Source: Streptomyces filamentosus (GTDB lineage: Bacteria; Actinomycetota; Actinomycetes; Streptomycetales; Streptomycetaceae). Taken from it: a stretch of DNA of 64,000 nt. The notes beneath the pieces were generated by a model, which ran no database searches, was not told where the DNA came from, and saw only the letters and a program-made list of their open reading frames with translations. The translations under genes were made by a program, and so were the position numbers. Each line of letters starts with the position of its first letter. The stretch's first letter is position 1. The DNA lies in assembly GCF_014654895.1 (NCBI RefSeq), contig NZ_BNBE01000001.1, forward strand, positions 3,122,501 to 3,186,500, given 5' to 3'. Below, piece after piece: positions 55,014 to 63,966 of this stretch.

Positions 55014-55202
55014 TTACGCCGGGCACTTCCCCAGATGCCGGTACACGACGGAGAGAGCCCCGGACTGCCGTTCCAGCGTTCCCCTCCGGACGCGCTCAAG
55101 GGGCCCGATGGGCCTCATGCACGCCGGGCACGTCTCCCCCTTCGGGGCGTAGGTGGTGTACTCCCAGCGGCTGGCGTCGGTGTCTGCTGATGTGGTGGCC
55201 AT
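55014..55202 (-). CDS. small zinc-ribbon-like protein
   Basis: A 62-residue protein. ETCPACMRPIGPLERV gives a CxxC knuckle, and YRHLGKCPA near the end supplies His and Cys, so four ligands for zinc can be counted. ATG 55202 follows AGGGG; a start at 55217 is less likely. Codon use is typical for the genome. It diverges from the DUF6879 gene across about 170 bases that contain a GAGA-N4-TCTC dyad. Confidence 0.7.
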   Translation of the reverse strand: MATTSADTDASRWEYTTYAPKGETCPACMRPIGPLERVRRGTLERQSGALSVVYRHLGKCPA

Positions 55203-55266
55203 GTCGTACCCCTGCATCGGTCGCGGTTGGTGACTCGACGTTAGGAAAGGGGAGTTGGGGACAAGG

Positions 55267-55278
55267 GAGAGTATTCTC
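55267..55278. promoter_or_regulatory. GAGA-N4-TCTC dyad in a divergent promoter region
   Basis: GAGAGTATTCTC is a 12-bp dyad; a second ATTCTCG follows about 10 bases downstream. It lies between the zinc-ribbon gene and the DUF6879 gene and may be the operator of the DUF5753 regulator downstream. Confidence 0.45.
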
Positions 55279-55374
55279 GGTTATTCTCGCGCGCCCTCTT
55301 GGGATGCCTCGACATTCGCGGGCGGCCTCGGACACGCTGGGTCTCGTCGTTCCACGCGGGAGAGGTGATGGAGC

Positions 55375-56121
55375 ATGGCGCGCAGGCTGCGGTTCAACGG
55401 CACGGGCTCGGGCGGCGGGGGTTGCCCGTCGATCCACGAGGACCTGGAGTCGGGAGAGGTGATCGTGCACGGGCCCCCGCTGACTGGCTCTCAGGACGTG
55501 GCCCAACTGCAGCATCTTTCTGATGGGGAAGTCGCTGTAGTCGTCCCCCGGGAGCTGCTGACGGACTGGACGCCGAAGGACAGGACCCGTCAGGCCCGGA
55601 TCATCGACCTGGACGCCTTCGCGAAGTTGTTCGAGGCCTTCGAGCACACCGCGTGGCGGCTGGAGACCCGCAGGCGGTTCGCGTCCGACGAAGCCACCGA
55701 CACGTGGGCGCAGTTCTCCGCCGGTCAGCCCATCGAATGGGACTACGAGGACGACTGGTGCGCGAACGTCCGCGCCCAGACCGCGCAGGGCAAGAGGTTC
55801 GAGCGCGTGCGCATCGTGGACAGTCCGCCCACCCCGGGGCAGCTCTACCTGATGGACAACGCCAAGAGGAACTGTGCCGTTGGCGAGGACATCAGGAACC
55901 TGTCCCGGGCGCAGGCGGATGAACTCCATCTCCCCTCCGAGGACTTCTGGTTGTTCGACAGCCGGCTCGTTGCGCTGCTGCGGTTCGGCGATGACGACGA
56001 CCTCGTGGACGTGGAGCTGATCACCGAACCGGCCGAGGTTGTCCGGTACGCCGTGGTCCGTGACGCGGCATGGCATCACGCCGTGCCCTACCGGGGGTTC
56101 GGGGAAGACCTGAGCAAGTAG
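55375..56121 (+). CDS. DUF6879 family protein
   Basis: A 248-residue soluble protein. The C-terminal about 170 residues show the DUF6879 pattern seen beside DUF5753 regulators in streptomycetes: FEAFEHTAWRLETRRRF, VRIVDSPPTPGQLYLMD, DFWLFDSRLVALLRF and ITEPAEVVRY. The N-terminus is Gly-rich. The biochemical role is unknown. It lies 24 bases upstream of the DUF5753 gene and is very likely co-transcribed, so it may be the regulator's partner. Confidence 0.85.
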   Translation: MARRLRFNGTGSGGGGCPSIHEDLESGEVIVHGPPLTGSQDVAQLQHLSDGEVAVVVPRELLTDWTPKDRTRQARIIDLDAFAKLFEAFEHTAWRLETRRRFASDEATDTWAQFSAGQPIEWDYEDDWCANVRAQTAQGKRFERVRIVDSPPTPGQLYLMDNAKRNCAVGEDIRNLSRAQADELHLPSEDFWLFDSRLVALLRFGDDDDLVDVELITEPAEVVRYAVVRDAAWHHAVPYRGFGEDLSK

Positions 56122-56145
56122 GACGAACGCAAGGAACGGGTACCG

Positions 56146-56997
56146 GTGAGCACGGACTATCAGAGGGCACGCGAGGAACTGGGACGGAGACTGCGAGAGC
56201 TGCGCTCCGAGAGTCCTCGCGGCCGTCTCACCGGTACCGCCCTGGCCGGGATGCTCGACTGGCCGCAGTCGAAGATCAGCAAGCTGGAGAACGGCCGCCA
56301 GACCCCCACGGCGGAAGACCTCCGGGCATGGGCGGACGCCACCGGCCGCCCGGAGGCGTACGAGGAACTGCACGCCCGTCTGAGGGGCTTCGAAAGTCAG
56401 ATCAGGTCGTGGCGTCGCCAGCTCGCCCGGGGGCACCGCCCCGTGCAGGAGGCGTGGAGTGCGATCACCGACGACGCCCACGCACTGCACGTGTGGGACT
56501 CGTTCGTCGTGAACGGCCTCCTCCAGACCCCGGACTACGCCCGCGCCGTCTTCGGGCACTACTCCATGCTCCAGAACTCCCCCCGTGACACCGAGGACGC
56601 GGTACGGGCCAGGATGAAGCGGCAGGAGTGGCTGTATCGGCCGGGCCGGAAGCTGCACCTGCTGATGTGGGAAGGGGCGCTGCACGCCAGGGTGGCCCCT
56701 CCCGAGGTCCTGGCGGCACAGTGCGACCGCCTCGTGGGAGCTGTGGGGCTGGACACCGTGGACCTCGGGATCGTGCCTCTGGACGCCGCCCTGAGCATTC
56801 CGCCCGCCAACGCGTTCTGGATCTTCGATGACCGTCTGGTGATCACCGAGGACTGGCACGCGGAGCTGTACCTGGACGACGCCCCCACCGTCGCCCTCTA
56901 CCGCCGGGTCTGGGACACCCTGCGCGAGTCGGCCGTCTACGGCGCGGCTGCGCACCGCGCGATCAGCCGAGTCCGGCGCTCGCTCGACGCCGGCTGA
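56146..56997 (+). CDS. XRE-type regulator with DUF5753 domain
   Basis: A 283-residue regulator. An N-terminal XRE helix-turn-helix (about 8-62: LGRRLRELRSE, TGTALAGMLDWPQSKISKLE) precedes the DUF5753 domain (VVNGLLQTPDYARAV, RQEWLYRPGRKLHLLMWEGAL, FWIFDDRLVITEDWHAELY). Streptomycetes have dozens of such genes, usually paired with DUF397 or DUF6879 proteins; some (WhiJ, AbaA types) affect development. Its partner here is the DUF6879 gene. The GTG start is used. Confidence 0.9.
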   Translation: MSTDYQRAREELGRRLRELRSESPRGRLTGTALAGMLDWPQSKISKLENGRQTPTAEDLRAWADATGRPEAYEELHARLRGFESQIRSWRRQLARGHRPVQEAWSAITDDAHALHVWDSFVVNGLLQTPDYARAVFGHYSMLQNSPRDTEDAVRARMKRQEWLYRPGRKLHLLMWEGALHARVAPPEVLAAQCDRLVGAVGLDTVDLGIVPLDAALSIPPANAFWIFDDRLVITEDWHAELYLDDAPTVALYRRVWDTLRESAVYGAAAHRAISRVRRSLDAG

Positions 56998-57038
56998 GAA
57001 CTCCCCTGCCCCCTTGATCGGAAACGCAGGGGGTTCTC
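56996..57038 (+). terminator. terminator after the DUF5753 gene
   Basis: GAGAAC and CCCCTGC pair with GCAGGGG and GTTCTC (56996-57010 against 57026-57038). The stem starts at the stop codon itself. There is no T run. Confidence 0.75.
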
Positions 57039-57083
57039 GTCCAGGAGGTGGTGGACGCACGGGACCGGGCCCGGCCGCCGGGA

Positions 57084-57707
57084 TCACGCCCCCGTGAGCG
57101 CCTCCTCCTTCTCGTACGCGAAGAGGGCGGGCGGGGCGTCGTTCTCGAAGAAGGTCCTGGCGCGGGTGAGGGCGGGCTCGTCGGCGCGGATGCGGCCGGG
57201 TCGGGAGGCGGTGCCGAGGAGGACGCCGCCGAAGCGCATGCGCAGGTAGGCGGCGGAGTTGTGGAGGGCGGTGGTCAGGCCGTCGGCGACGACGTGTTCG
57301 TCGTGGGCCATGGCGGTGACGCCCCAGAGGGTGCGGCCGGCCATGTGCTGCTTGAAGTCGGAGCCGGGGACGTTGAGCCAGCCGGACCAGTAGTCGAGGT
57401 AGCGCTTGGTCTGGGCGGAGAGGGTGTACCAGTACAGGGGGGAGACGATGACGATGTCGGTGGCCTCCCTGGTCGCCCGGCGGAGTTCCTCCTCGACCTC
57501 GCCGGGGCGGTGGTCCTCGTCCTCGTGGCGGCCGTCCTGGAAGTCGGGGAGGTCGAGGCGGTTCAGGTCCACCCAGCGCTGGGGCACGGAGGCGGGGAGG
57601 TGGGCGGCGGCCTCGCGGGCGAGGATCTCGGAGTTGCCGTCGGGGCGGGAGCTGCCGAGGACGAAGAGGAAGGAGCGGCCGGGGCCGGTCGCTGCGTCGG
57701 GGGTCAT
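57084..57707 (-). CDS. NAD(P)H-dependent FMN oxidoreductase (flavodoxin-like)
   Basis: A 207-residue flavoprotein of the NADPH-dependent FMN reductase/quinone reductase type. LFVLGSSRPDGNSEIL is the phosphate-binding start, VSPLYWYTLSAQTKRYLDYW holds the conserved Tyr loop, and the end is LFAYEKEEALTGA. It probably reduces quinones or nitro compounds. ATG 57707 has GGAG upstream. It diverges from the EamA transporter across 244 bases with no other feature seen. Confidence 0.88.
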   Translation of the reverse strand: MTPDAATGPGRSFLFVLGSSRPDGNSEILAREAAAHLPASVPQRWVDLNRLDLPDFQDGRHEDEDHRPGEVEEELRRATREATDIVIVSPLYWYTLSAQTKRYLDYWSGWLNVPGSDFKQHMAGRTLWGVTAMAHDEHVVADGLTTALHNSAAYLRMRFGGVLLGTASRPGRIRADEPALTRARTFFENDAPPALFAYEKEEALTGA

Positions 57708-57951
57708 GTCTGCTCCGGTTTCCTGGGGGCACGGGGCCGTGTGCGGGACGGTGGGGTGGTGCGGGGCGGTGCGGGGCAGTACGGGGTGGTGCGATGGTGC
57801 CAACTGCACGTCGTGCGCGGGTATTCCGCCTCCGCTGTGTTTTCTGGCGGCGGGTTCCCTCCCGGCCCATCGGTTTCTTCGATGGGGGCATCGGGAGGAC
57901 GGTGCGGTGGCCCGTGGACCGGGGCCGGGCCGCCTCCGTAGCGTCGCCGGC

Positions 57952-58872
57952 ATGAGAAACGAGACCAGGGGAACCGTCGAACTGACCCTCGCCATGGTGC
58001 TGTCGGGCACCCTCGGCGTCTTCGTCGTCGAGTCCGGGGCGTCGCCCTTCGAGGTGGTGTTCTTCCGCTGCCTCTTCGGGGCGGTCGCGCTCGGCCTGTA
58101 CAGCCTGGCCCGGGGGTACTTCCGGGGGCACGGCTTCACGCGGCGGTCGTTCGGACTCGCGCTGCTCGGCGGGGTGTTCATCGTCTTCAACTGGGTGTTC
58201 CTCTTCGAGGCGTACGCCGCTTCCTCGATCTCGCTGGCCACCGTCGCCTACCACACGCAGCCGTTCTTCCTGGTGCTGCTCGGCGCCCTCCTCCTGCGGG
58301 AGCGGATCCCGGCGGGGAAGCTGGGCTGGCTCGCGGTCGCCTTCGCCGGGCTCGTGCTCGTCTCCGGGGTGCGGCCGGGCGACACCGCCTCCCTGAAGGG
58401 GCTCGGGTACGCGCTCGCCGCCGCCGTGCTGTACGCCCTCGCCACCTTCGTCACCAAGCGGGTCACCGGTGTGCGGCCGCACCTGATCGCCCTCGTGCAG
58501 GTGGTGGCCGGGGTGCCGCTGCTGCTGCCGTTCGCCGACTTCGGGGCGGTCGCCGGGCTGGGCGCGGGGTGGGGGTGGCTGGCCGGCCTCGGTCTGATCC
58601 ACACCGGGCTGATGTACGTGCTCATGTACGCGGCCTACGCCAAGCTGCCCACCCCGAAGATCGCGGTCCTCGCCTTCACCTACCCGGCGGTCGCGATGGT
58701 CGTCGACTGGGCGGTGTACGGGCACCACATCGGGCTCGTGCAGGCGCTCGGCGTGCCGCTGATCGTCCTGGCGAGCCTGCGGGTCACTCTCGCGCGAGCC
58801 GCCGCGCCTGCTCCACGAACAGTCGCACGTGGGCCGGAAGCCGCTTCCCCCGCCGCCACGCGAGCTGCGTGA
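57952..58872 (+). CDS. EamA/DMT family transporter
   Basis: A 306-residue carrier with ten transmembrane helices in two EamA repeats (LTLAMVLSGTLGVFVVESG, ATVAYHTQPFFLVLLGALLL, GYALAAAVLYALATFVTKR, AVLAFTYPAVAMVVDW). Such proteins export amino acids or other metabolites. The last 89 bases overlap the 3' end of the LysR gene on the other strand, an unusually long antisense overlap that seems real because both proteins end normally. Confidence 0.88.
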   Translation: MRNETRGTVELTLAMVLSGTLGVFVVESGASPFEVVFFRCLFGAVALGLYSLARGYFRGHGFTRRSFGLALLGGVFIVFNWVFLFEAYAASSISLATVAYHTQPFFLVLLGALLLRERIPAGKLGWLAVAFAGLVLVSGVRPGDTASLKGLGYALAAAVLYALATFVTKRVTGVRPHLIALVQVVAGVPLLLPFADFGAVAGLGAGWGWLAGLGLIHTGLMYVLMYAAYAKLPTPKIAVLAFTYPAVAMVVDWAVYGHHIGLVQALGVPLIVLASLRVTLARAAAPAPRTVARGPEAASPAATRAA

Positions 58873-59665
58873 AGAGGGTGAAGGGCGGCTCCCAGCCGAG
58901 CGCCACGAGCGCCCCGGACGCCAGTTCCTCCTGGACGGTGATCCGGGGCAGCAGCGCGATCCCGAGCCCGGAGGCGACCGCCCGCTTGCTCGCCTCGATG
59001 GTGCCGAACTCCAGGAACGCCGGGGCCGCCGCGCCGCCGGCCGCCAGCTCCGCCTCGAAGAGGTCGCGGTAGGCGCAGCCCGGCTCGGTGCCCACCAGTG
59101 CGGCGTCCACGAGGTCGGCGGCGGTCAGTCCCGTACGGCCGGCGAGGGGGTGGCCCGGCGCGGCGACCAGGGCCAGCGGTTCGGGCGCCAGGACCTCGGA
59201 CTCCAGGCCCTCGTGCTCGGTGCCGGCCTCCATGAGGAACCCGAGGTCGTACGTGCCCTGCCGCAGGGCCTGCCGGGTGGCGTCGCCGAGGGTGGGGCGC
59301 AGCGAGAGCCGGACGCCCGGGTGGCGGTGGTGGACGTACTCCAGGAGCGGCGGGAGCCGGTAGGTGGTGAGGGACTCCATGGTCCCGACGGTGATCGTCC
59401 CGGCCGCCTCCCCGTCGGCGACGGCCGTCCGGGCCTCCTCCGCGAGCTCGGCCATGCGGCGCGCGTACGGCAGCAGCCGCTCGCCGGCCGGGGTGAGCCG
59501 GATGCGGCCGCCGAGCCGGTCGAACAGCCCGGCGCCGAGGGAGGTCTCCAGGGCCTTGATCTGGGCGGTCACGCTGGACTGGGCGTAGCCGAGTTCGGCG
59601 GCGGCGCGGGTGAAGGAGAGCACTTCGGCGACCTTCTCGAAGGTCGCGAGGAGCCGCAGCTCCAT
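58784..59665 (-). CDS. LysR family transcriptional regulator
   Basis: A 293-residue regulator. The N-terminal HTH lies at about 1-60 (LRLLATFEKVAEVLSFTRAA, AQSSVTAQIKALETSLG, LFDRLGGRIRLTPAG). The effector domain is typical (TITVGTMESLTTYRLPPLL, YDLGFLMEAG, VASGLGIALLPR). It is convergent with the EamA transporter and overlaps it, so control of that transporter is plausible but not shown. Confidence 0.9.
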   Translation of the reverse strand: MELRLLATFEKVAEVLSFTRAAAELGYAQSSVTAQIKALETSLGAGLFDRLGGRIRLTPAGERLLPYARRMAELAEEARTAVADGEAAGTITVGTMESLTTYRLPPLLEYVHHRHPGVRLSLRPTLGDATRQALRQGTYDLGFLMEAGTEHEGLESEVLAPEPLALVAAPGHPLAGRTGLTAADLVDAALVGTEPGCAYRDLFEAELAAGGAAAPAFLEFGTIEASKRAVASGLGIALLPRITVQEELASGALVALGWEPPFTLFTQLAWRRGKRLPAHVRLFVEQARRLARE

Positions 59666-59720
59666 CAGACGTCCCCGGAGCGGGCGGGGGCCCGTCGGGT
59701 GGTGGCGGGCCGGGGCGCCG

Positions 59721-60119
59721 TCACGAGTCCTTGTCCCCGGCGTCGCCCTCGCGGCCTTCCCGGTCCTCCCCGGCCTCGCGGCGCCTCAGCTCGTCCTCGC
59801 GGCGCTTCAGGTCGTCCTCCCAGTCCTTGAACAGGGCCTCGTCCCGCTGCTTGCGCTCATCGGAGAGCGACTTCAGGAACTCCGGGTTGTCGTCCGGGGC
59901 CACCCAGCCGCCGGACCGCCGTCCGGCGCCGCCGACGCGGTGCCGTTCCTTCCCGGCGACGAGCCAGCCCACCGAGCCGACCAGCGGGAAGAGGAGGATC
60001 ACGAGGACCCAGATCACCTTCGGCAGGTGCTTGACCTCGTCCTCGGGCGTGTTCAGGCAGTCGATGAAGGCGTAGATGAGCAGTGCCAGCGGCAGGATGA
60101 ACAACAACGCCCTGAGCAT
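59721..60119 (-). CDS. PLDc_N domain membrane protein
   Basis: A 132-residue protein with two transmembrane helices ([19 protein letters not shown] and [20 protein letters not shown]) joined by [11 protein letters not shown], the phospholipase D-nuclease N-terminal domain, without the nuclease. The C-terminal half is highly charged ([18 protein letters not shown]) and probably helical. The function is unknown. It diverges from the ubiD-like gene. Confidence 0.85.
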   Translation of the reverse strand: MLRALLFILPLALLIYAFIDCLNTPEDEVKHLPKVIWVLVILLFPLVGSVGWLVAGKERHRVGGAGRRSGGWVAPDDNPEFLKSLSDERKQRDEALFKDWEDDLKRREDELRRREAGEDREGREGDAGDKDS

Positions 60120-60209
60120 GTGGTGCGGCCCCCTGGAAGCGGTGGCGGGGGCGCGTCGAGTCGGCCCCGGTGACACCTCCAGCGTAGCCGGTGACCGATA
60201 CTTGCCCGT

Positions 60210-61661
60210 ATGGCTCACGACGATCTCCGCTCGCTGCTCAGGGCGCTGGAGCGCGAAGGCGACCTCAAGCGCATCAAGGCCGAAGTCGATCCGTACCTTG
60301 AGGTCGGGGAGATCGTCGACCGGGTGAACAAGGCGGGAGGCCCCGCGCTCCTCTTCGAGAACGTGAAGGGCGCCTCCATGCCCCTCGCGATGAACGTGTT
60401 CGGCACGGACCGGCGGCTGCTCAAGGCCCTCGGCCTGAAGTCGTACGGCGAGATCAGCGAGAAGATCGGCGGACTGCTGAAGCCGGAGCTGCCGCACGGC
60501 TTCGTCGGCGTCCGGGAGGCCTTCGGCAAGCTGGGCTCGATGGTCCACGTGCCGCCGAAGAAGGTGAAGGACGCCCCGGTGCAGGAGGTGGTCCTCACCG
60601 GCGACGACGTCGACCTCGACCTCCTCCCCGCGCTCTTCACCTGGCCGAAGGACGGCGGCTCCTTCTTCAACCTGGGCCTCACCCACACCAAGCACCCGGA
60701 GACCGGCGTGCGGAACCTGGGGCTCTACCGGCTCCAGCGGCACGACAAGCGCACCATCGGCATGCACTGGCAGATCCACAAGGACAGCCGGAACCACTAC
60801 GCGGTCGCCGCCGAGCGCGGCGAGCGGCTGCCGGTCGCGATCGCCTTCGGCTGCCCGCCGGCCGTGACGTACGCCTCCACCGCGCCGCTGCCGGGCGACA
60901 TCGACGAGTACCTCTTCGCCGGCTTCGTGCAGGGCAAGCGGATCGAGATGGTCGACTGCAAGACCGTGCCGCTCCAGGTCCCGGCGAACGCCGAGGTCGT
61001 GATCGAGGGCTGGCTGGAGCCGGGCGAGATGCTGCCGGAGGGCCCCTTCGGCGACCACACCGGCTTCTACACCCCGCAGGAACCGTTCCCCGCGCTGAAG
61101 ATCGACTGCATCACCATGCGGAAGCGCCCGCTGCTCCAGTCGATCGTGGTCGGCCGGCCGCCGACCGAGGACGGGCCGCTGGGGCGGGCGACGGAGCGCT
61201 TCTTCCTGCCGCTGCTCAAGATCATCGTGCCGGACATCGTGGACTACCACCTGCCGGAGTCCGGCGGCTTCCACAACTGCGCGATCGTCTCGATCGACAA
61301 GAAGTACCCGAAGCACGCGCAGAAGGTCATGCACGCCATCTGGGGCGCCCACATGATGTCGCTGACCAAGCTGATCGTCGTGGTCGACAAGGACTGCGAC
61401 GTCCACGACCTGCACGAGGTCTCCTGGCGGGCGCTCGGGAACACCGACTACGCCCGCGACCTGACGGTCGTCGAGGGCCCGGTCGACCACCTCGACCACG
61501 CCTCCTACCAGCAGTTCTGGGGCGGCAAGGCGGGCATCGACGCCACGAGGAAGCTGCCCGAGGAGGGCTACACCCGGGACGGCGGCTGGCCGGACATGGT
61601 GGAGTCGGACCCGGCGACGGCGGCCCTGGTGGACCGCCGCTGGAAGGAGTACGGGCTGTGA
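60210..61661 (+). CDS. menaquinone biosynthesis decarboxylase, UbiD family (MqnL-type)
   Basis: A 483-residue prenyl-FMN-dependent decarboxylase. It shows typical UbiD stretches: [21 protein letters not shown] [20 protein letters not shown], and [14 protein letters not shown] near the active site. In streptomycetes this gene (SCO4490 in memory) acts late in the futalosine menaquinone route, removing the carboxyl group after prenylation. Its stop overlaps the ATG of the UbiA gene; UbiX follows. Confidence 0.93.
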   Translation: MAHDDLRSLLRALEREGDLKRIKAEVDPYLEVGEIVDRVNKAGGPALLFENVKGASMPLAMNVFGTDRRLLKALGLKSYGEISEKIGGLLKPELPHGFVGVREAFGKLGSMVHVPPKKVKDAPVQEVVLTGDDVDLDLLPALFTWPKDGGSFFNLGLTHTKHPETGVRNLGLYRLQRHDKRTIGMHWQIHKDSRNHYAVAAERGERLPVAIAFGCPPAVTYASTAPLPGDIDEYLFAGFVQGKRIEMVDCKTVPLQVPANAEVVIEGWLEPGEMLPEGPFGDHTGFYTPQEPFPALKIDCITMRKRPLLQSIVVGRPPTEDGPLGRATERFFLPLLKIIVPDIVDYHLPESGGFHNCAIVSIDKKYPKHAQKVMHAIWGAHMMSLTKLIVVVDKDCDVHDLHEVSWRALGNTDYARDLTVVEGPVDHLDHASYQQFWGGKAGIDATRKLPEEGYTRDGGWPDMVESDPATAALVDRRWKEYGL

Positions 61662-62563
61662 TGGCCACGGCCGCCGTGCCCGGCGCGCAGCCGGGCCGCA
61701 CCAAGGCGTTCCTGCGGCTCGTGATGATCGAGCACTCGGTCTTCGCGCTGCCCTTCGCCTACATCGCCTCGCTCACCGCGATGTTCCAGCTGGACAAGGA
61801 GATCCACTGGTGGACCCTGTTCCTGGTGACGGTGTGCATGGTGGGGCTGCGGACCTTCGCGATGGCCTGCAACCGGATCATCGACCGGGAGATCGACGCG
61901 CGTAACCCGCGCACGGCCGGCCGCGAGCTGGTCACGGGCGCGGTGTCGGTGCGCTCGGCGTGGACCGGCGCGGGGATCGCGGTCGTCGTCTTCCTCGGCG
62001 CGGCGGCCCTGCTGAACCCGCTCTGCCTGGCGCTGGCGCCGCTGGCCGTCATCCCGATGGTCGTCTACCCGTACGGCAAGAGGTTCACGAACTTCCCGCA
62101 CGCGATCCTGGGCCTCGCGCAGGCGATCGGCCCGATCGGCGCCTGGCTCGCGGTCACCGGTGCGTGGTCGTGGGACGCGGTGATCCTGGGCCTGGCGGTC
62201 GGCGTCTGGATCGGCGGCTTCGACCTGATCTTCGCCTGCCAGGACGTGCAGGCGGACCGGGCGCACGGCGTGATGTCGGTGCCGGCCCGCTTCGGCATCC
62301 CGGCGGCCCTGTGGGGCGCCCGCGCCTCCGCCGTCGTCACCACGGGACTGCTGGTCTGGTACGCGCTCGCCACCGGCGCCGGGATCTTCTTCTGGGTCGG
62401 CCTGGTGATCGTCGCCGCCGCCTTCTGCTACGAGCACTCGATCGTGAAGCCGCACGACCTGTCGCGCCTGAACAGGGCGTTCTTCACGACCAACGGCTTC
62501 ATCGGCATCTCGCTCTTCCTCTGCGCCCTGCTCGACCTGCTGGTCCGCGGGCTCACCCCGTAG
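61661..62563 (+). CDS. menaquinone biosynthesis prenyltransferase, UbiA family (MqnP-type)
   Basis: A 300-residue integral membrane prenyltransferase with about eight helices. The two Asp-rich motifs are [15 protein letters not shown] and [16 protein letters not shown], which bind the prenyl diphosphate with Mg2+. It attaches the polyprenyl chain to dihydroxynaphthoate carboxylate in the futalosine route (inferred from context). ATG 61661 overlaps the ubiD stop; a GTG at 61658 is also possible. Confidence 0.93.
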   Translation: MATAAVPGAQPGRTKAFLRLVMIEHSVFALPFAYIASLTAMFQLDKEIHWWTLFLVTVCMVGLRTFAMACNRIIDREIDARNPRTAGRELVTGAVSVRSAWTGAGIAVVVFLGAAALLNPLCLALAPLAVIPMVVYPYGKRFTNFPHAILGLAQAIGPIGAWLAVTGAWSWDAVILGLAVGVWIGGFDLIFACQDVQADRAHGVMSVPARFGIPAALWGARASAVVTTGLLVWYALATGAGIFFWVGLVIVAAAFCYEHSIVKPHDLSRLNRAFFTTNGFIGISLFLCALLDLLVRGLTP

Positions 62564-62573
62564 GCTCCGCAGC

Positions 62574-63263
62574 ATGAACGACGGCAAGCGCACCCCCTGG
62601 GTCGTGGGGGTCTCCGGGGCGTCGGGTACGCCCTACGCGGCGTCCGTGCTGAGGGGGCTGCTCGCGGCGGGTGAGGGCGTCGACCTGGTGGTGTCGCGGG
62701 CCTCGCGGCTCACCCTGCTCGACGAGACGGGCATCGGCTTCCGCGACGCGCACTGGCGCGAGGACCTGGCGGCGTGGCTGGCGCGGGGCGCGGACGGCAA
62801 GCCCGACGCGTACGACGTGCCGGTGGAGGCGCTGGAGGACGTGCGGTACTGGCCGGCGGGCGACCTGGCGGCGGGGCCGTCCTCGGGGTCGTACCCGGCG
62901 AAGGGGATGCTGATCGTGCCGGCCTCGACCGCCGCGGTGGCGGGAGTGGCGCTCGGTCTGTCGAAGGACCTGCTCCAGCGGGTGGCGAGCGTGACGCTCA
63001 AGGAGCGGCGGCCGCTGGTGGTCGCGGTGCGGGAGACCCCGCTGAGCGGGCAGACGCTGAGGCAGATGGTGGCGCTGGACGAGGCGGGCGCCGTGGTGCT
63101 GCCCGCCTCTCCGGCGTTCTACGCGGGGGCGACGCACATCCAGGACCTGGTGGACTTCGTCGCGGGGCGGGTGCTCGACGCGGCAGGGGTGCCGCACGAG
63201 CTGTACCGCCGGTGGCGGGGGGAACTCGGAGGAGGAGCTCCGGGGGTTCCCCGTGCCGGTTAG
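62574..63263 (+). CDS. flavin prenyltransferase, UbiX family (MqnM-type)
   Basis: A 229-residue enzyme that makes prenyl-FMN, the cofactor of the UbiD protein two genes upstream. It has VVGVSGASGTPYAASVL (FMN site), VPASTAAVAGVALGLS, RRPLVVAVRETPLS and LPASPAFYAG, all typical. It starts 10 bases after the UbiA gene, so the cluster gives decarboxylase, prenyltransferase and cofactor maker together. Its 3' end overlaps a converging small gene by 4 bases. Confidence 0.93.
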   Translation: MNDGKRTPWVVGVSGASGTPYAASVLRGLLAAGEGVDLVVSRASRLTLLDETGIGFRDAHWREDLAAWLARGADGKPDAYDVPVEALEDVRYWPAGDLAAGPSSGSYPAKGMLIVPASTAAVAGVALGLSKDLLQRVASVTLKERRPLVVAVRETPLSGQTLRQMVALDEAGAVVLPASPAFYAGATHIQDLVDFVAGRVLDAAGVPHELYRRWRGELGGGAPGVPRAG

Positions 63264-63385
63264 CGCTTCTTCGCGGCCTTCTTCGTGGCCCGCTTCGAGG
63301 CGGAGGCGGTCTGGTGGGCACGCGAGCGGTTGGCCAGGTCCTGAAGCTCGCGCATACGGGCGTAGGCCATCTCGATCGTGTACAC
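63260..63385 (-). CDS. small basic protein with Lys/Ala-rich tail
   Basis: A 41-residue protein: VYTIEMAYARMRELQDLA at the start, a Lys/Arg/Ala-rich end (SKRATKKAAKKR). GTG 63385 has AGGAG ten bases upstream. The Lys/Ala tail recalls histone-like and ribosome-associated small proteins, but the function is unknown. It converges with the UbiX gene (4-base overlap) and is divergent from the Lrp/AsnC gene. Confidence 0.75.
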   Translation of the reverse strand: MYTIEMAYARMRELQDLANRSRAHQTASASKRATKKAAKKR

Positions 63386-63463
63386 GGTGTTCTCACTCCT
63401 GAAAGATCGTCTTTGATCTGTTGAAAGATTCGCAGGGCTGCAACCCCTGCATGCCTTAGATTC

Positions 63464-63511
63464 TATACCTAAACTTGCGGTATCGCTGGACAATGGAAGG
63501 TCGTATACCTA
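63464..63511 (+). promoter_or_regulatory. repeated TATACCTA elements before the Lrp/AsnC gene
   Basis: TATACCTA occurs at 63464-63471 and 63504-63511, 40 bases apart; the second copy reaches the ATG. A dyad AAAGA-TCG-TCTTT lies at 63402-63414. In so G/C-rich a genome these A/T-rich repeats are likely binding sites, perhaps for the regulator itself. Confidence 0.5.
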
Positions 63512-63966
63512 TGGACGCCGTGGACAGGCAGCTCATCCAGGCCCTGCGCGAGAACGGCCGCGCCTCCTACGCCGAGCTGGGCCGGCTCGTCGGGCTCTCC
63601 GGCCCCTCCGTCACCGACCGCATCAACCGCCTGGAGGCGGCCGGGGTCATCACCGGCTACCGCGCCACCGTGGACGCCGCCTCCCTCGGCCTCGGCGTCA
63701 CCGCCCTCATCGGCATCTCCCTCTCCGACGCCGCCGACCACGAGGACGTGGCCCGCCGCCTGAAGGACCTCGCCGAGATCGAGGACTGCTGGTTCATCGC
63801 CGGCGACGACTCCTTCATGCTCAAGGTCCGCGCCAGCGACGTCGACGGTCTGGAGAAGACGATCCGCCGCCTCTCCGGCACCAAGGGCGTCTCCCGCACC
63901 CGCACCACGATCGTGCTCTCCACCAAGTGGGAGAACCGGGTCGGAGATCTGCCCGAGGAGGGCTGA
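63511..63966 (+). CDS. Lrp/AsnC family transcriptional regulator
   Basis: A 151-residue regulator. The N-terminal AsnC HTH is VDRQLIQALRENGRASYAEL then GLSGPSVTDRINRLEAAGVI. The C-terminal RAM ligand domain includes DCWFIAGDDSFMLKVRASD and ends TKWENRVGDLPEEG. ATG 63511 is used; ATG 63493 is in frame. In streptomycetes this gene precedes mqnE, which would lie just outside the window, so it may control the menaquinone cluster. The last bases hold no further gene. Confidence 0.92.
   Translation: MDAVDRQLIQALRENGRASYAELGRLVGLSGPSVTDRINRLEAAGVITGYRATVDAASLGLGVTALIGISLSDAADHEDVARRLKDLAEIEDCWFIAGDDSFMLKVRASDVDGLEKTIRRLSGTKGVSRTRTTIVLSTKWENRVGDLPEEG

Noticed and set aside
53743..56997. Prophage or integrative element
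   Set aside because: No integrase, attachment-site repeat, terminase or capsid gene was found; the region is only called an accessory island.
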